This document shows positions 17,996-26,435 of a DNA stretch of 64,000 nucleotides, one piece after another. How positions within the stretch are numbered: the stretch's first letter is position 1; each line of letters begins with the position of its first letter. The translations under genes were made by a program, and so were the position numbers. This DNA is from Thermotogaceae bacterium (lineage in GTDB: Bacteria > Thermotogota > Thermotogae > Thermotogales > Thermotogaceae): contig JALWTT010000006.1 of the NCBI GenBank assembly GCA_027077795.1, positions 186,001 through 250,000 of the forward strand, written 5' to 3'. The notes below the pieces were generated by a model. That model had not been told where the DNA came from and did not search any database. It was given only the letters and a program-made list of their open reading frames with translations.

Positions 17996-18937
17996 TTATT
18001 CCCTACTGAGATTTTGGAGAAACACAGCTCCTATTATGATCAATCCTTTCACGGTTCCTTGGAGGTACACCGCCACATTCAGCATAACCAGCATATTGTT
18101 GATGACACCCAGTATAAGCGCTCCAAAGAATGTCCCAATTATGCTTCCCTTTCCCCCGTTTAAACTCGTTCCTCCTATGACAGCTGCTGCTATTGCGTCA
18201 AGCTCAAATCCGTTTCCCGTAGATGAAGAGCTCACAGAGCCCATCATCGAGGAGAGTAAAATTGCAGAAGTGGTAACTGATACTCCACTGATCACATAAG
18301 TCCATATTCTCACCCAATCCACTTTTATGGCTGAGTAGTAAGCCGATGTCTCATTGGCACCCACTGCGAACACGTATCTACCCAGTTTCGTACCACTCAA
18401 TATTATGTGGGCTATTGTGGCGTAGAGTATAAAAATGAGCATGGGAAAGGGGATTCCAAGGACGAAGCTCATGCCGATGCTGGAATACTTTTGAGACATG
18501 CTCATGTAAACTCCACCGTTTGCGAAGTTGAGAACGAGTGATCTGTAGATGGCCATACCACCAAGTGTTACAACAAATGCGGGGACTTTCCCTTTGGTGA
18601 CAGTGATACCTGTTGCTAGACCTAGAAGCACACTTAAGCCATAGGTTGCAAGGATTGCCACGAGAACAGATAAGAAATTATCTCCAAGCTTGTTGACCAC
18701 CTCTATAGCAAACGCTCCGAGCAAGGCAACCATTGATCCAACCGAGAGATCTATCCCTCCAGCTATCATCACAAACGTTGCACCTATAGCTATTATCCCA
18801 ACATAGGATGTCTGCCAAAATATGTTCAATATGTTTCTAACTTTTAGGAAGGCAGGGCTCAGAATCCCTGAGATTATCACCAATCCGATTAGAACGATGA
18901 TGATTCCATATTTTGAAAAGAACTTGGAAAACTCGAT
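17996..18937 (-). CDS. Sugar ABC importer permease, RbsC type, apparent AUC start
   Basis: Membrane permease of the CUT2 importer; eight to ten TM segments and the conserved GGIDLSVGSMVALLGA and GGTSLNGGKGSIIGTFFGALIL regions. Between the stop of the ATPase gene (18950-18952) and the middle of TM1 there is no in-frame ATG, GTG or TTG. The first one, TTG 18883, would remove about 18 residues and half of TM1. A strong ribosome site TAGGGGGCG is followed by three ATC codons, and the third (18937-18935) lies at the usual six-base spacing. I therefore place the start there, giving 313 residues as in other RbsC proteins. Either a rare AUC start or a sequencing error. Confidence 0.85.
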   Translation of the reverse strand: MEFSKFFSKYGIIIVLIGLVIISGILSPAFLKVRNILNIFWQTSYVGIIAIGATFVMIAGGIDLSVGSMVALLGAFAIEVVNKLGDNFLSVLVAILATYGLSVLLGLATGITVTKGKVPAFVVTLGGMAIYRSLVLNFANGGVYMSMSQKYSSIGMSFVLGIPFPMLIFILYATIAHIILSGTKLGRYVFAVGANETSAYYSAIKVDWVRIWTYVISGVSVTTSAILLSSMMGSVSSSSTGNGFELDAIAAAVIGGTSLNGGKGSIIGTFFGALILGVINNMLVMLNVAVYLQGTVKGLIIIGAVFLQNLSRE

Positions 18938-18952
18938 GATGATCGCCCCCTA
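18938..18952 (-). promoter_or_regulatory. Ribosome-binding site that decides the rbsC-type start
   Basis: Minus strand TAGGGGGCGATCATC: the core GGGGGCGATC matches the 16S-complementary GGAGGTGATC at eight of ten positions plus one G-U pair. It lies at the ATPase stop codon and points to ATC 18937 as the initiation codon. Confidence 0.55.
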
Positions 18953-20434
18953 AACCCCAGTTGCATGATATATGAGATTCTTTTCACTTATCTCTTTCTC
19001 TTGCAACTCTGCTACTATTCTTCCCGACCTCATGACATATACCCTGTTGCTTATTCCAATGATCTCTGGAAGATCGGATGAAACCACTATGAATGTTGCG
19101 TTTATCTTGTCTATCAGATCTCTCATTATTCTGTAAATCTGCCTCTTGGCATTTACATCCACTCCTCTGGTCGGCTCGTCAAATATAAAAAGTTTCGCCC
19201 CAGTTTCCACCAGTTTGGAGATGACGACCTTTTGCTGGTTTCCACCACTGAGGGTTTTTGCGATTTGATATGGACTCCTGACTTTTATGGAGAACCAATC
19301 CACATAGCTGTTGAACGTGCTTACTTCGCTACTCTTTTTCAGAAGTAACTGGATGTGCTTCTCAAGATTCATGAGAGTCGTGTTCTTATAAGATTCCAAT
19401 ATTTCAATTATCCCAGCACTTTTCCTATCTTCTGGCAGGTATACTATTCCTCTATCTTTCGCCTCCCAAGGTGAATTTATCGATAATTCCTCCCCTTTGA
19501 ATATGATTTTTCCTCTCAGCTTCTTCCTGATACCTATGATAGTTTCCATGAGCTCTGTTCTCCCAGATCCAACCAAGCCGTAAAATCCGAGAATTTCACC
19601 CTCGTGGACTTCAAAATTTGCATCCTTTACCTTTCCATCAACGGAAGAGAAATCTTCAACTTTGAATACCACGTTCTCCTTAGGCTTGGGCTTCTCTGGA
19701 TACATCTCGGACAGCTTTCTACCCACCATCATCTCGGCTATTTCCCTCTCGGAAAGATCCTTTGCTGGCCCCTGAAACACCTTTCTGCCATCCCTTAGCA
19801 CGATTATTTCTTCCGCTATCTCTTTTACTTCCTTCAATCTGTGCGATATGAATATCACAGTTATACCCTCACCTTTCATTCTTTTTATCAGGTTGAATAG
19901 GTTTTCCACTTCTCTTTCACTCAGCGTAGACGTAGGTTCGTCCATTATCAGCAAGCGAGCATTTTTTGAGATGGCTTTTATTATCTCAACTAGTTGCTTT
20001 TCAGCTGGTGAAAGTTCCGACAGCATTCTCAGTGGGGAGATAACCAAATTGAACCTTTCAATCAGTTCTCTACTTCTCTCGATCATTTCTTTCTTCCTAA
20101 GTAGGATCTTTCCCGAGATCTCGTTTCCCAGGAAGATATTCTCGTAAACCCTCAAAGAGTCTACGAGATTCAGCTCTTGAGGTATCAAAACTATTCCCAG
20201 GGCTTTGGCCTTAAGTGGATTCAAATTGGTCTCCTTCCCGTCGACGATGATCTTCCCCTCAGTTGGCTGGAGAAACCCGGATATTATCTTCATGAGCGTG
20301 GATTTTCCAGCACCGTTTTCCCCAACTATTCCGTATATTATTCCTCTCTTGAACGAGGAATCGACGCTGTGAAGAACTCTGACCCCCGAGAAATCCCGGG
20401 ATATCCCTTTCGTCTCAAGGATGAACTCATCCAT
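18950..20434 (-). CDS. Sugar ABC importer ATPase, RbsA type (two ATPase domains)
   Basis: Fused double ATPase of the CUT2 importer, 494 residues. Domain 1: Walker A GENGAGKSTLMK, signature LSPAEKQLVEI, Walker B LLIMDEPTSTLS. Domain 2: degenerate Walker A GLVGSGRTELME, signature LSGGNQQKVVISK, Walker B LFIFDEPTRGVD. This asymmetry is normal for RbsA/MglA. ATG start overlaps the Gfo/Idh stop by eight bases. Its stop codon is part of the ribosome site of the permease gene. Confidence 0.95.
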   Translation of the reverse strand: MDEFILETKGISRDFSGVRVLHSVDSSFKRGIIYGIVGENGAGKSTLMKIISGFLQPTEGKIIVDGKETNLNPLKAKALGIVLIPQELNLVDSLRVYENIFLGNEISGKILLRKKEMIERSRELIERFNLVISPLRMLSELSPAEKQLVEIIKAISKNARLLIMDEPTSTLSEREVENLFNLIKRMKGEGITVIFISHRLKEVKEIAEEIIVLRDGRKVFQGPAKDLSEREIAEMMVGRKLSEMYPEKPKPKENVVFKVEDFSSVDGKVKDANFEVHEGEILGFYGLVGSGRTELMETIIGIRKKLRGKIIFKGEELSINSPWEAKDRGIVYLPEDRKSAGIIEILESYKNTTLMNLEKHIQLLLKKSSEVSTFNSYVDWFSIKVRSPYQIAKTLSGGNQQKVVISKLVETGAKLFIFDEPTRGVDVNAKRQIYRIMRDLIDKINATFIVVSSDLPEIIGISNRVYVMRSGRIVAELQEKEISEKNLIYHATGV

Positions 20435-21458
20435 TTAATTTGACCACCCTTCCTTCGATATGGGACCTGACCAGACTTTCCACGACCTTCACCGCCATAT
20501 ATCCGTCTTCCGGAGTGGATATGGGATCCTCCAGTCCAAGTACAACCTTCGCGAAGTGATCTATAACAGGCATCCTCCAATACGGATCTTTGTTGGTGAA
20601 GAGCGGTTGAAGCTCTATGCTCCCATGGAATTCAACAGGTTTTGCCAGAAAAATATCTATCCTGTTTGGGGAACCATATCCCACCTTGATGGTCCCATAC
20701 TCACCGTACACGGCTATGTAGTTCTCCTCCAATCCCCTCGTCACCCAGTTCACGTTGAGACTTGCCAGAGCCCCGTTCGAGAGTTTCAAAACAGCACTTG
20801 CTATGTCTTCAACATCCCCACTCTTTTCGAGGGTGTTTATCATGGTGACGCATTCCACTATTTCGAGATTCGTGAGATACCTTATCAGGTCTATCTTGTG
20901 AACTCCGAGATCTCCAAGAGCTCCAAACGCAGCTCTATCTTTTTCGAAAAACCATCTGGCAGTTTCTGACCAGTTTTCGGGTCCAGGATGCCCGAACATG
21001 GTTTTCACGAATCGCACTTCTCCCAATATCCCGGATTCCAAGATTTCCCTGGCTTTCATGTGATGTGGGAAAAACCTTTGAGAGTGGTTAACCATGAGAA
21101 CTCTTCTCGCATCCTGGGCAGTCTCGATCATTCTCAAAGCCTCGGAAGATGATGTCGCCATCGGTTTTTCAACCAGAACATGTTTGCCTTTGCTGAGCGC
21201 TTTTATGGAAATCTCCGCGTGGTATACATTGGGAGTGGAGACAACGACGGCATCTATATCATCCCTATTGAGCATGGTTTCGTAATCTGTGTATGTGTCT
21301 ACCTCTATTTTGTAGAGTTTCTTTATCTTTTCCATTTTCTCCTCGTGTGGATTGGAGAGGGCGATCAATTCCGCGTATTCAGAGTTTATTATGTTCGGTA
21401 TGTGAAGAACTTGCGCGATCTTCCCCGTGCCAATAACTCCCATCCTCAGCTTTTGCAT
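20427..21458 (-). CDS. Gfo/Idh/MocA-family sugar oxidoreductase
   Basis: NAD(P)-dependent sugar or inositol dehydrogenase, 343 residues. N-terminal Rossmann motif GVIGTGKIAQVLHIP, the EKPMATSSSEA motif with the conserved Lys, and GDLGVHKIDLIRYL with the catalytic-site His. ATG follows GGAGGTG by seven bases. Lies between the deacetylase gene and the RbsA gene. With an epimerase in the same operon it could run a keto-sugar step; that is inference. Confidence 0.92.
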   Translation of the reverse strand: MQKLRMGVIGTGKIAQVLHIPNIINSEYAELIALSNPHEEKMEKIKKLYKIEVDTYTDYETMLNRDDIDAVVVSTPNVYHAEISIKALSKGKHVLVEKPMATSSSEALRMIETAQDARRVLMVNHSQRFFPHHMKAREILESGILGEVRFVKTMFGHPGPENWSETARWFFEKDRAAFGALGDLGVHKIDLIRYLTNLEIVECVTMINTLEKSGDVEDIASAVLKLSNGALASLNVNWVTRGLEENYIAVYGEYGTIKVGYGSPNRIDIFLAKPVEFHGSIELQPLFTNKDPYWRMPVIDHFAKVVLGLEDPISTPEDGYMAVKVVESLVRSHIEGRVVKLNG

Positions 21459-21462
21459 GTGT

Positions 21463-22113
21463 TTACACCTCCTGCTCTCTTAGGAAAAAGGGAAAAAAGC
21501 CCAAAGTGTGTCTCATGGGAGAAAGTGGTTTTCTAGAACCAAGGTAGTGAAAGACTTCTGAGTATTTGCACCCCACTTGAATTCCTCTGAATGCAGGCGC
21601 ATGTACAACAGAAGGCAAAATCTCGTTCTCGAAAACCTCAGGCTTGAAGGATCCCTTGAGAAGGTTTATCGCTTCTCTCTTTTTCTCATAGTGGTCTGAT
21701 ATGTCAACCGCAACGTTGAAGGAAAAGTTCACGCTCGACGCCGGTATTTCAAACATAAAGATTTCCCTTTCTCTTTTTCTCGCCAAATGATAGGTGATTT
21801 TTGACACCACTTCGTGGTCAACCAGGATCTCCCTTTCCCAATGGGTGAACACCATATCGGGGTTTGACGACGTGAAAATATCCTCAAGTTGCCCTCTCAA
21901 CCGATCTTCATCTATGCTAGCAAAAGTGTGGTCCAGCAAAAGAGGGATTCCACCAAGTCTCTCGATGGATTCTTCAAATCCGTGTGCTCTATCTCCACAA
22001 GCGACAACAACCTCCACTTTCCACCCTTCTGAGGAAAGAAGTGAAATAGTACCTCCCATACCTATTATTGGATCGTCAGAGTGTGCTGCAACGACAACGG
22101 CGCTTTTCGGCAA
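21463..22113 (-). CDS. PIG-L/LmbE-family deacetylase
   Basis: Zinc-dependent de-N-acetylase fold, about 217 residues. The metal motif appears as AHSDDPIIGMGGT (family consensus AHPDDE) and the second one as VDHEVVS (consensus HPDH). Members remove acetyl groups from N-acetylglucosamine derivatives or diacetylchitobiose. TTG 22113 has GGGTG six bases upstream; GTG 22122, overlapping the LacI stop by four bases, is the alternative. The Glu of AHPDDE is replaced by Pro here, a departure in the motif. Second gene of the LacI operon. Confidence 0.88.
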   Translation of the reverse strand: MPKSAVVVAAHSDDPIIGMGGTISLLSSEGWKVEVVVACGDRAHGFEESIERLGGIPLLLDHTFASIDEDRLRGQLEDIFTSSNPDMVFTHWEREILVDHEVVSKITYHLARKREREIFMFEIPASSVNFSFNVAVDISDHYEKKREAINLLKGSFKPEVFENEILPSVVHAPAFRGIQVGCKYSEVFHYLGSRKPLSPMRHTLGFFPFFLREQEV

Positions 22114-22118
22114 ACCCC

Positions 22119-23108
22119 TCACCCTTTCTTTCCAGAGCTTGATTCTCGAACGACGAGTCTGGGTGAGAAAACGTATTTTCTGACCCTTATTCTGCTACTG
22201 ATCATATCCACAAGGGACTTTGCGGCCGCTTCTCCCATTTCCTCTACTGGTTGATGAACAGATGATAAAGATGGAGAAACGGTTTCGCACAGCTCCTCAT
22301 CGTTGTCAAACCCGACGACACCTATGTGATCAGGAATTTTCAGGCCTCTTTCCTTTATGGCCCTTATCGCTCCGATTGCTACGAGATCGTTCATGCAAAA
22401 AACCCCATCCACATTCTCCGCCTTGAGAATTCTTTTCATCATCTTGTACCCTTTCAGCTCGTCATACCCTGTTGGATAGACTCTCGGTGAGAGACCGTGA
22501 TCCTTCATTGCGGCTTTGTATCCCTCCTCGCGTTGAAGAGAAACGTAGAGCTCATGTGTTCCACCGATATGAACGATGTTTCTGTATCCCTTGTCAATTA
22601 AATGCTTGGTTGCGATATACGCACCGTGAAAATTGTCTAGAACTATGGACACAACATTTTTATACTCGTAGTTTTTGTCGAATACCACGACGGGCAGAAA
22701 CTGTGATACCTCTTTCACCAGGTCATCACTGACCCTTGAGTTTCCTATGATTATTCCATCCACTCCAAAGAAGCGTAGTTTTCTGATGAGTTTTTCCTCC
22801 CTCTCAAGATCTCTGAAAGAATCCATCAGTATGACTAGGACATCTTCACCGCACACCCTCTGCACACCTCTTGCCAGTTTTGCGAAGAAAGGATTGGTTA
22901 TATCTGGGACTATGAGACCTATAGTGTGTACCCTTATTCTGCTACTCATCCTCCTCGCATAGTAATTTGGTGTGTACTTGAGGTCCCTAGCTATTTTCAA
23001 AATTTCCCTTCTTTTTTTCTCGCTGACTCTTCCTTTTCCGTTTAGAACCTTTGAAACGGTCGAAACGGAGACATTGGCTATCTGAGCGATATCCTTTATG
23101 GTCACCAA
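22119..23108 (-). CDS. LacI-family transcriptional regulator
   Basis: Repressor-like regulator of 329 residues. N-terminal helix-turn-helix TIKDIAQIANVSVSTVSKVL with hinge helix (YTPNYYARRMSS), then a periplasmic-binding-protein-like sugar sensor (TIGLIVPDITNPFFAKLARG, GVVGFDNDEELCE, PSLSSVHQP). TTG 23108 or GTG 23105 start, GGAGGG upstream. First gene of the operon it presumably controls (deacetylase, dehydrogenase, importer, epimerase). Confidence 0.94.
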   Translation of the reverse strand: MVTIKDIAQIANVSVSTVSKVLNGKGRVSEKKRREILKIARDLKYTPNYYARRMSSRIRVHTIGLIVPDITNPFFAKLARGVQRVCGEDVLVILMDSFRDLEREEKLIRKLRFFGVDGIIIGNSRVSDDLVKEVSQFLPVVVFDKNYEYKNVVSIVLDNFHGAYIATKHLIDKGYRNIVHIGGTHELYVSLQREEGYKAAMKDHGLSPRVYPTGYDELKGYKMMKRILKAENVDGVFCMNDLVAIGAIRAIKERGLKIPDHIGVVGFDNDEELCETVSPSLSSVHQPVEEMGEAAAKSLVDMISSRIRVRKYVFSPRLVVRESSSGKKG

Positions 23109-23399
23109 CGTCAGTCCCTCCAGTTCAGGTATCCTTCACTTCTAGACTATATTTGCTCTGAAATTTTTCAAAGGGGATTTATCACCGCTGAAGGGGAGAG
23201 ATTGTGTATTTTCATGGGATAAACTCAAAGGTTGCTTCCATTCGCATGAAAGCACATATTTTCGCAATAAAATGGATAGAAATCTGGCGTAAATTACCAT
23301 GGATTCTTTTGAGACAACGTTTTCGCAATATGCGCAAGGGACACATGTGGTGGGAAACACATAGCTTTCTAAGTGCCAGCCGCTCTAGATCTTTGTGTG
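23109..23399. promoter_or_regulatory. Upstream region of the LacI operon
   Basis: 291 bases without a credible gene. It holds a possible -10 (TATAGT, minus strand, 23146-23151), a near-perfect LacI-type palindrome GACAACGTTTTC at 23313-23324 (one mismatch in dyad), and the 10-mer TTTTCGCAAT twice (23259-23268 and 23320-23329). These could be binding sites of the LacI protein encoded next door. No clear terminator is seen for the MalG-type gene that ends at 23400. Confidence 0.35.
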
Positions 23400-24236
23400 T
23401 CATTCTTTGACGCTTCCAGAGGTGAGCCCCTTTATTATGTACCTTTGTACCAGCAAAAACATGGTAACGGGAACGAGGGTTGACATGAGTATAGCGGCCA
23501 TCAGTTCGTTCCATCTAACAGAGCTTCTGGAGAAGAACTGGTACAATCCTTGGGTTATAGGCATCAACGTATCGGTCTTTATCAGAGTCAGCGCCAGGAT
23601 GAATTGCTGGCTCCATCCGGTGACGAAGGCGTATATGAACACAGATACCATGGCTGGGCTTATCATGGGTATAACAATCCTGGTTATAACTGAGTAATCA
23701 GAGCACCCATCTATTAAAGCGGCTTCCTCTATTCCCCGAGGTATGGTTTGCATGTAGGATGTCACGAGCCAGGTCGACAGAGGAATGGTGAATATCGATC
23801 CTGACAGTATCACCGACAGATAGGTGTTTATCAAACCAAACTTTTTCATGATCACATATATGGGAACCAGAAGCATTATGGGAGCGAACATGTTGGCGTA
23901 TATGACGAAAACCATGAGAGGTTTTCTCAACCTGAAGTGATACCTTGCGAGAGCGTGTCCAGCTGGTATGGCGACAAGAAGCGAAATCACACTTACACCA
24001 ATACCGTATATGAAACTGTTCAAGAGATATCTGGGTAGCCGAGGAACTATGTTAAACGCTGTGACAAAGTTCGTGAGCGTGACTTTCTCAGGGACAAGCG
24101 GCATAGGTGATTTCCAAGGAAGGTTTGCAGGCCTCAAGGCTGTTATAACCATTTGGTATATGGGAAGTAATAAAAACGCCATCAAGAGCAGTGCCATTAT
24201 CTGGTAGAAGATCTTCTTCCCCATCCTTCCCCTCAT
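23400..24236 (-). CDS. CUT1 sugar ABC importer permease, MalG type
   Basis: 278-residue membrane permease, six TM segments. N-terminal LLLPIYQMVITALRPAN, ENY-like region (LTNFVTAFNIVPR), and coupling loop EEAALIDGCSDYSVITRIVIPM typical of MalG. ATG overlaps the MalF-type stop by four bases. Last gene of the operon DeoR regulator, binding protein, MalF, MalG. No ATPase gene is nearby; CUT1 importers often share one elsewhere in the genome. Confidence 0.93.
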   Translation of the reverse strand: MRGRMGKKIFYQIMALLLMAFLLLPIYQMVITALRPANLPWKSPMPLVPEKVTLTNFVTAFNIVPRLPRYLLNSFIYGIGVSVISLLVAIPAGHALARYHFRLRKPLMVFVIYANMFAPIMLLVPIYVIMKKFGLINTYLSVILSGSIFTIPLSTWLVTSYMQTIPRGIEEAALIDGCSDYSVITRIVIPMISPAMVSVFIYAFVTGWSQQFILALTLIKTDTLMPITQGLYQFFSRSSVRWNELMAAILMSTLVPVTMFLLVQRYIIKGLTSGSVKE

Positions 24237-25135
24237 GATTCCGTCTCCTTTCTAAGTGTTCTTATGTAAAAGATAGATATGATTGTGACAACTGCCACTT
24301 GAAAGATGGTCATCGCGGATGCCTTTCCTATTCCGCCAAACCGTGTCATGAGGAACGCCACCTTGTATATCGCTATCGGGAGAGTCTCAGTAGCGCTCAT
24401 TGGCCCACCCTTAGTGAGTATCCATATGATGTCAAACGAGTTGAAAGTCCAGACTGTTGATAGGAGCGTAACCGTCAAAAGAACAGGTTTTATCATCGGA
24501 ATGGTTATGTAGAAAAATTTCTTGAGATCTCCTGCACCGTCTATAGTCGCCGCTTCATACAGACTCTCTGGGATGGTCTGCAAGCCAGAAAGAATCATGA
24601 TTATCATGAAGGGAAGTCCCATCCATGCGTCCACGATCATGGTTACTATGAACGCACTGGTTGGAAGTGAGAGAAATGTTACGGGGTGATCCACGACGTG
24701 GAGATGCATGAGCAGAGAGTTGAGAACTCCAAACTCGCTGTTCAAAGTCCAAGCCCACATCATGGAAGCCATCGACCAGGGTATAGCCCATGGTACTATC
24801 ACAAGCGTTCTGTAGACCTTTTTTCCAGCTAGATACCCACTGTTCAGGAGGGATGCCCCCAATGTTCCTATCACCACTTTTATGCCCACAGATCCAGAAA
24901 CCCATATCAAAGATTTCCAAAATGCGGATAGGAAATAGGATACCTTTGGGTTAAAAAGCTTGAATGTGAAGAGCCAGTTGTAGTTTTCGAAACCAACGAA
25001 TTTTCTGAAAAACGGATTCAAAAAGCTGGCATGGTAGAAGGAATCCACGAAAACTTTGAAAAGCGGATAGATTATAAATATGGCAAAAGCGGCTATCAGT
25101 GGCAAAGTTAAAACGTAAGGTGTCTTTTTATTCAT
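24233..25135 (-). CDS. CUT1 sugar ABC importer permease, MalF type
   Basis: 300-residue permease. TM1 near residues 8-27 (LTLPLIAAFAIFIIYPLFKV), coupling loop EAATIDGAGDLKKFFYITIPM, and TLSTVWTFNSFDIIWILTKGGP followed by ETLPIAIY as in MalF/UgpA proteins. Pairs with the MalG-type protein downstream. ATG follows GGAGGCT by seven bases. Confidence 0.93.
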   Translation of the reverse strand: MNKKTPYVLTLPLIAAFAIFIIYPLFKVFVDSFYHASFLNPFFRKFVGFENYNWLFTFKLFNPKVSYFLSAFWKSLIWVSGSVGIKVVIGTLGASLLNSGYLAGKKVYRTLVIVPWAIPWSMASMMWAWTLNSEFGVLNSLLMHLHVVDHPVTFLSLPTSAFIVTMIVDAWMGLPFMIIMILSGLQTIPESLYEAATIDGAGDLKKFFYITIPMIKPVLLTVTLLSTVWTFNSFDIIWILTKGGPMSATETLPIAIYKVAFLMTRFGGIGKASAMTIFQVAVVTIISIFYIRTLRKETES

Positions 25136-25155
25136 TCCAAGAAGCCTCCATGAAA

Positions 25156-25178
25156 GCGGGGAGGGAGAACCTCCCCGC
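25156..25178 (-). terminator. Hairpin between binding-protein and MalF-type genes
   Basis: 9-bp stem GCGGGGAGG / CCTCCCCGC with a five-base loop, followed by TTTCATGG on the minus strand. Sits between the binding-protein stop and the MalF-type start, so partial terminator or mRNA-stabilising element. Confidence 0.7.
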
Positions 25179-25187
25179 CATTTTTGA

Positions 25188-26405
25188 TTACTTCTGAAGT
25201 ATCTCTATTATCCTAGCAGCCTGATTAAGAGCGGTTTTCGCATCTGAATATCCAAGCAACACAGATTGTATTGCATCGAGTATGGCCTCCTGCGTTCCCT
25301 CCCAATCCTTCACACCGACCGCTTCTGGATATCCATAGTTGATAGCCTCTATGTAGGGTTTCCAATACCATTTCTGAAATTCCGGGAGCTCTTTTTCCTT
25401 GATCATCGGCGGAACGAATCCAAGTTTGAGATCCCATTCTTTCTGCTTCTCAAAGCTGGTCATGTAGTTCATGAATTCAACAGCAAGATCGACGTTCTTT
25501 GACTGGGAAGAGATGGATATACAATCGGTGACTATGACCGTCGAATAAGGCTGGTTCGAACTGGGCCCTCCAGGTATCAGGAAAAATCCAACGTTGATTC
25601 CCTTCTCCATAGCCTTTCTAGCGTTGTGAACATGATCTATGTACATCCCAACCTTACCCGTTTCAAACAATTTTATGAGATCTTCCCTTTTCCACTCAAC
25701 TATGCCAGGCTGAGCGTACTTGGAGAGATCTTTGTAGAATTCAAGTGCCTTGACACCTTTTTGATCGTTTATAATAACTTTTCCGTTCTCGTCAACAATT
25801 CTTCCTCCGTTTGCATAGAGATACTGCTGGAATTGGGTGACCGTAGAGACGAATTTCTTTCCAGCCATTGCGATTCCGTATATTCCCTGATCCGGGTGGT
25901 ATATCTTTTTAGCTGCTTGAAGAAGTTCATCCCAGTTTGTCGGAACCTTCACACCGTATTTATCGAAGAGGTCCTTGTTGTATATGAACACCTTTGTTGA
26001 CATCGCTCTGACTACTCCCCAGATATGGCCCTTGTACGTGACAGTTTTCCAAACGGTATCGTAATACAGTGCTTTCTTCTCAGGGGTGATGTACTTGTCC
26101 AGAGGAATTATAGCTCCCATATCCGCGAGAGCTGGTATCCACCTAGAACCGATGTACATGACGTCTGGTGCAGCTCCAGCTCCAATTGAAGTTATGATCT
26201 TGTTCCACAGTTCTCCCCATCCCACGAACTCCATCTGGATTTTCACATCCGGATGGGTCTTCTCGAACTCTTCTGCTATGGCTTCCTGATCTTTTATAGT
26301 GTATCCCCCACCTATTGGCATGAGCACTCTAAGCGTTCTGGCGGCGAAGACTTCCACCGTCAGGACCAGCAGAAAAACCATGAAGAGAATTCCCAGTTTC
26401 TTCAT
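25188..26405 (-). CDS. CUT1 sugar ABC importer substrate-binding protein
   Basis: 405-residue exported binding protein of solute-binding family 1. Signal peptide MKKLGILFMVFLLVLTVEVFA, then RTLRVLMPIGGGYTIKDQEA; EEFEKTHPDVKIQMEFVGWGELWNK and IGAGAAPDVMYIGSRW are typical of the family. GGAGGTG five bases before the ATG. Thirty bases downstream of the DeoR gene. Ligand unknown; likely a mono- or oligosaccharide. Confidence 0.94.
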   Translation of the reverse strand: MKKLGILFMVFLLVLTVEVFAARTLRVLMPIGGGYTIKDQEAIAEEFEKTHPDVKIQMEFVGWGELWNKIITSIGAGAAPDVMYIGSRWIPALADMGAIIPLDKYITPEKKALYYDTVWKTVTYKGHIWGVVRAMSTKVFIYNKDLFDKYGVKVPTNWDELLQAAKKIYHPDQGIYGIAMAGKKFVSTVTQFQQYLYANGGRIVDENGKVIINDQKGVKALEFYKDLSKYAQPGIVEWKREDLIKLFETGKVGMYIDHVHNARKAMEKGINVGFFLIPGGPSSNQPYSTVIVTDCISISSQSKNVDLAVEFMNYMTSFEKQKEWDLKLGFVPPMIKEKELPEFQKWYWKPYIEAINYGYPEAVGVKDWEGTQEAILDAIQSVLLGYSDAKTALNQAARIIEILQK

Positions 26406-26435
26406 ACCACCACCTCCTAAGAATGGGTTTGGATT

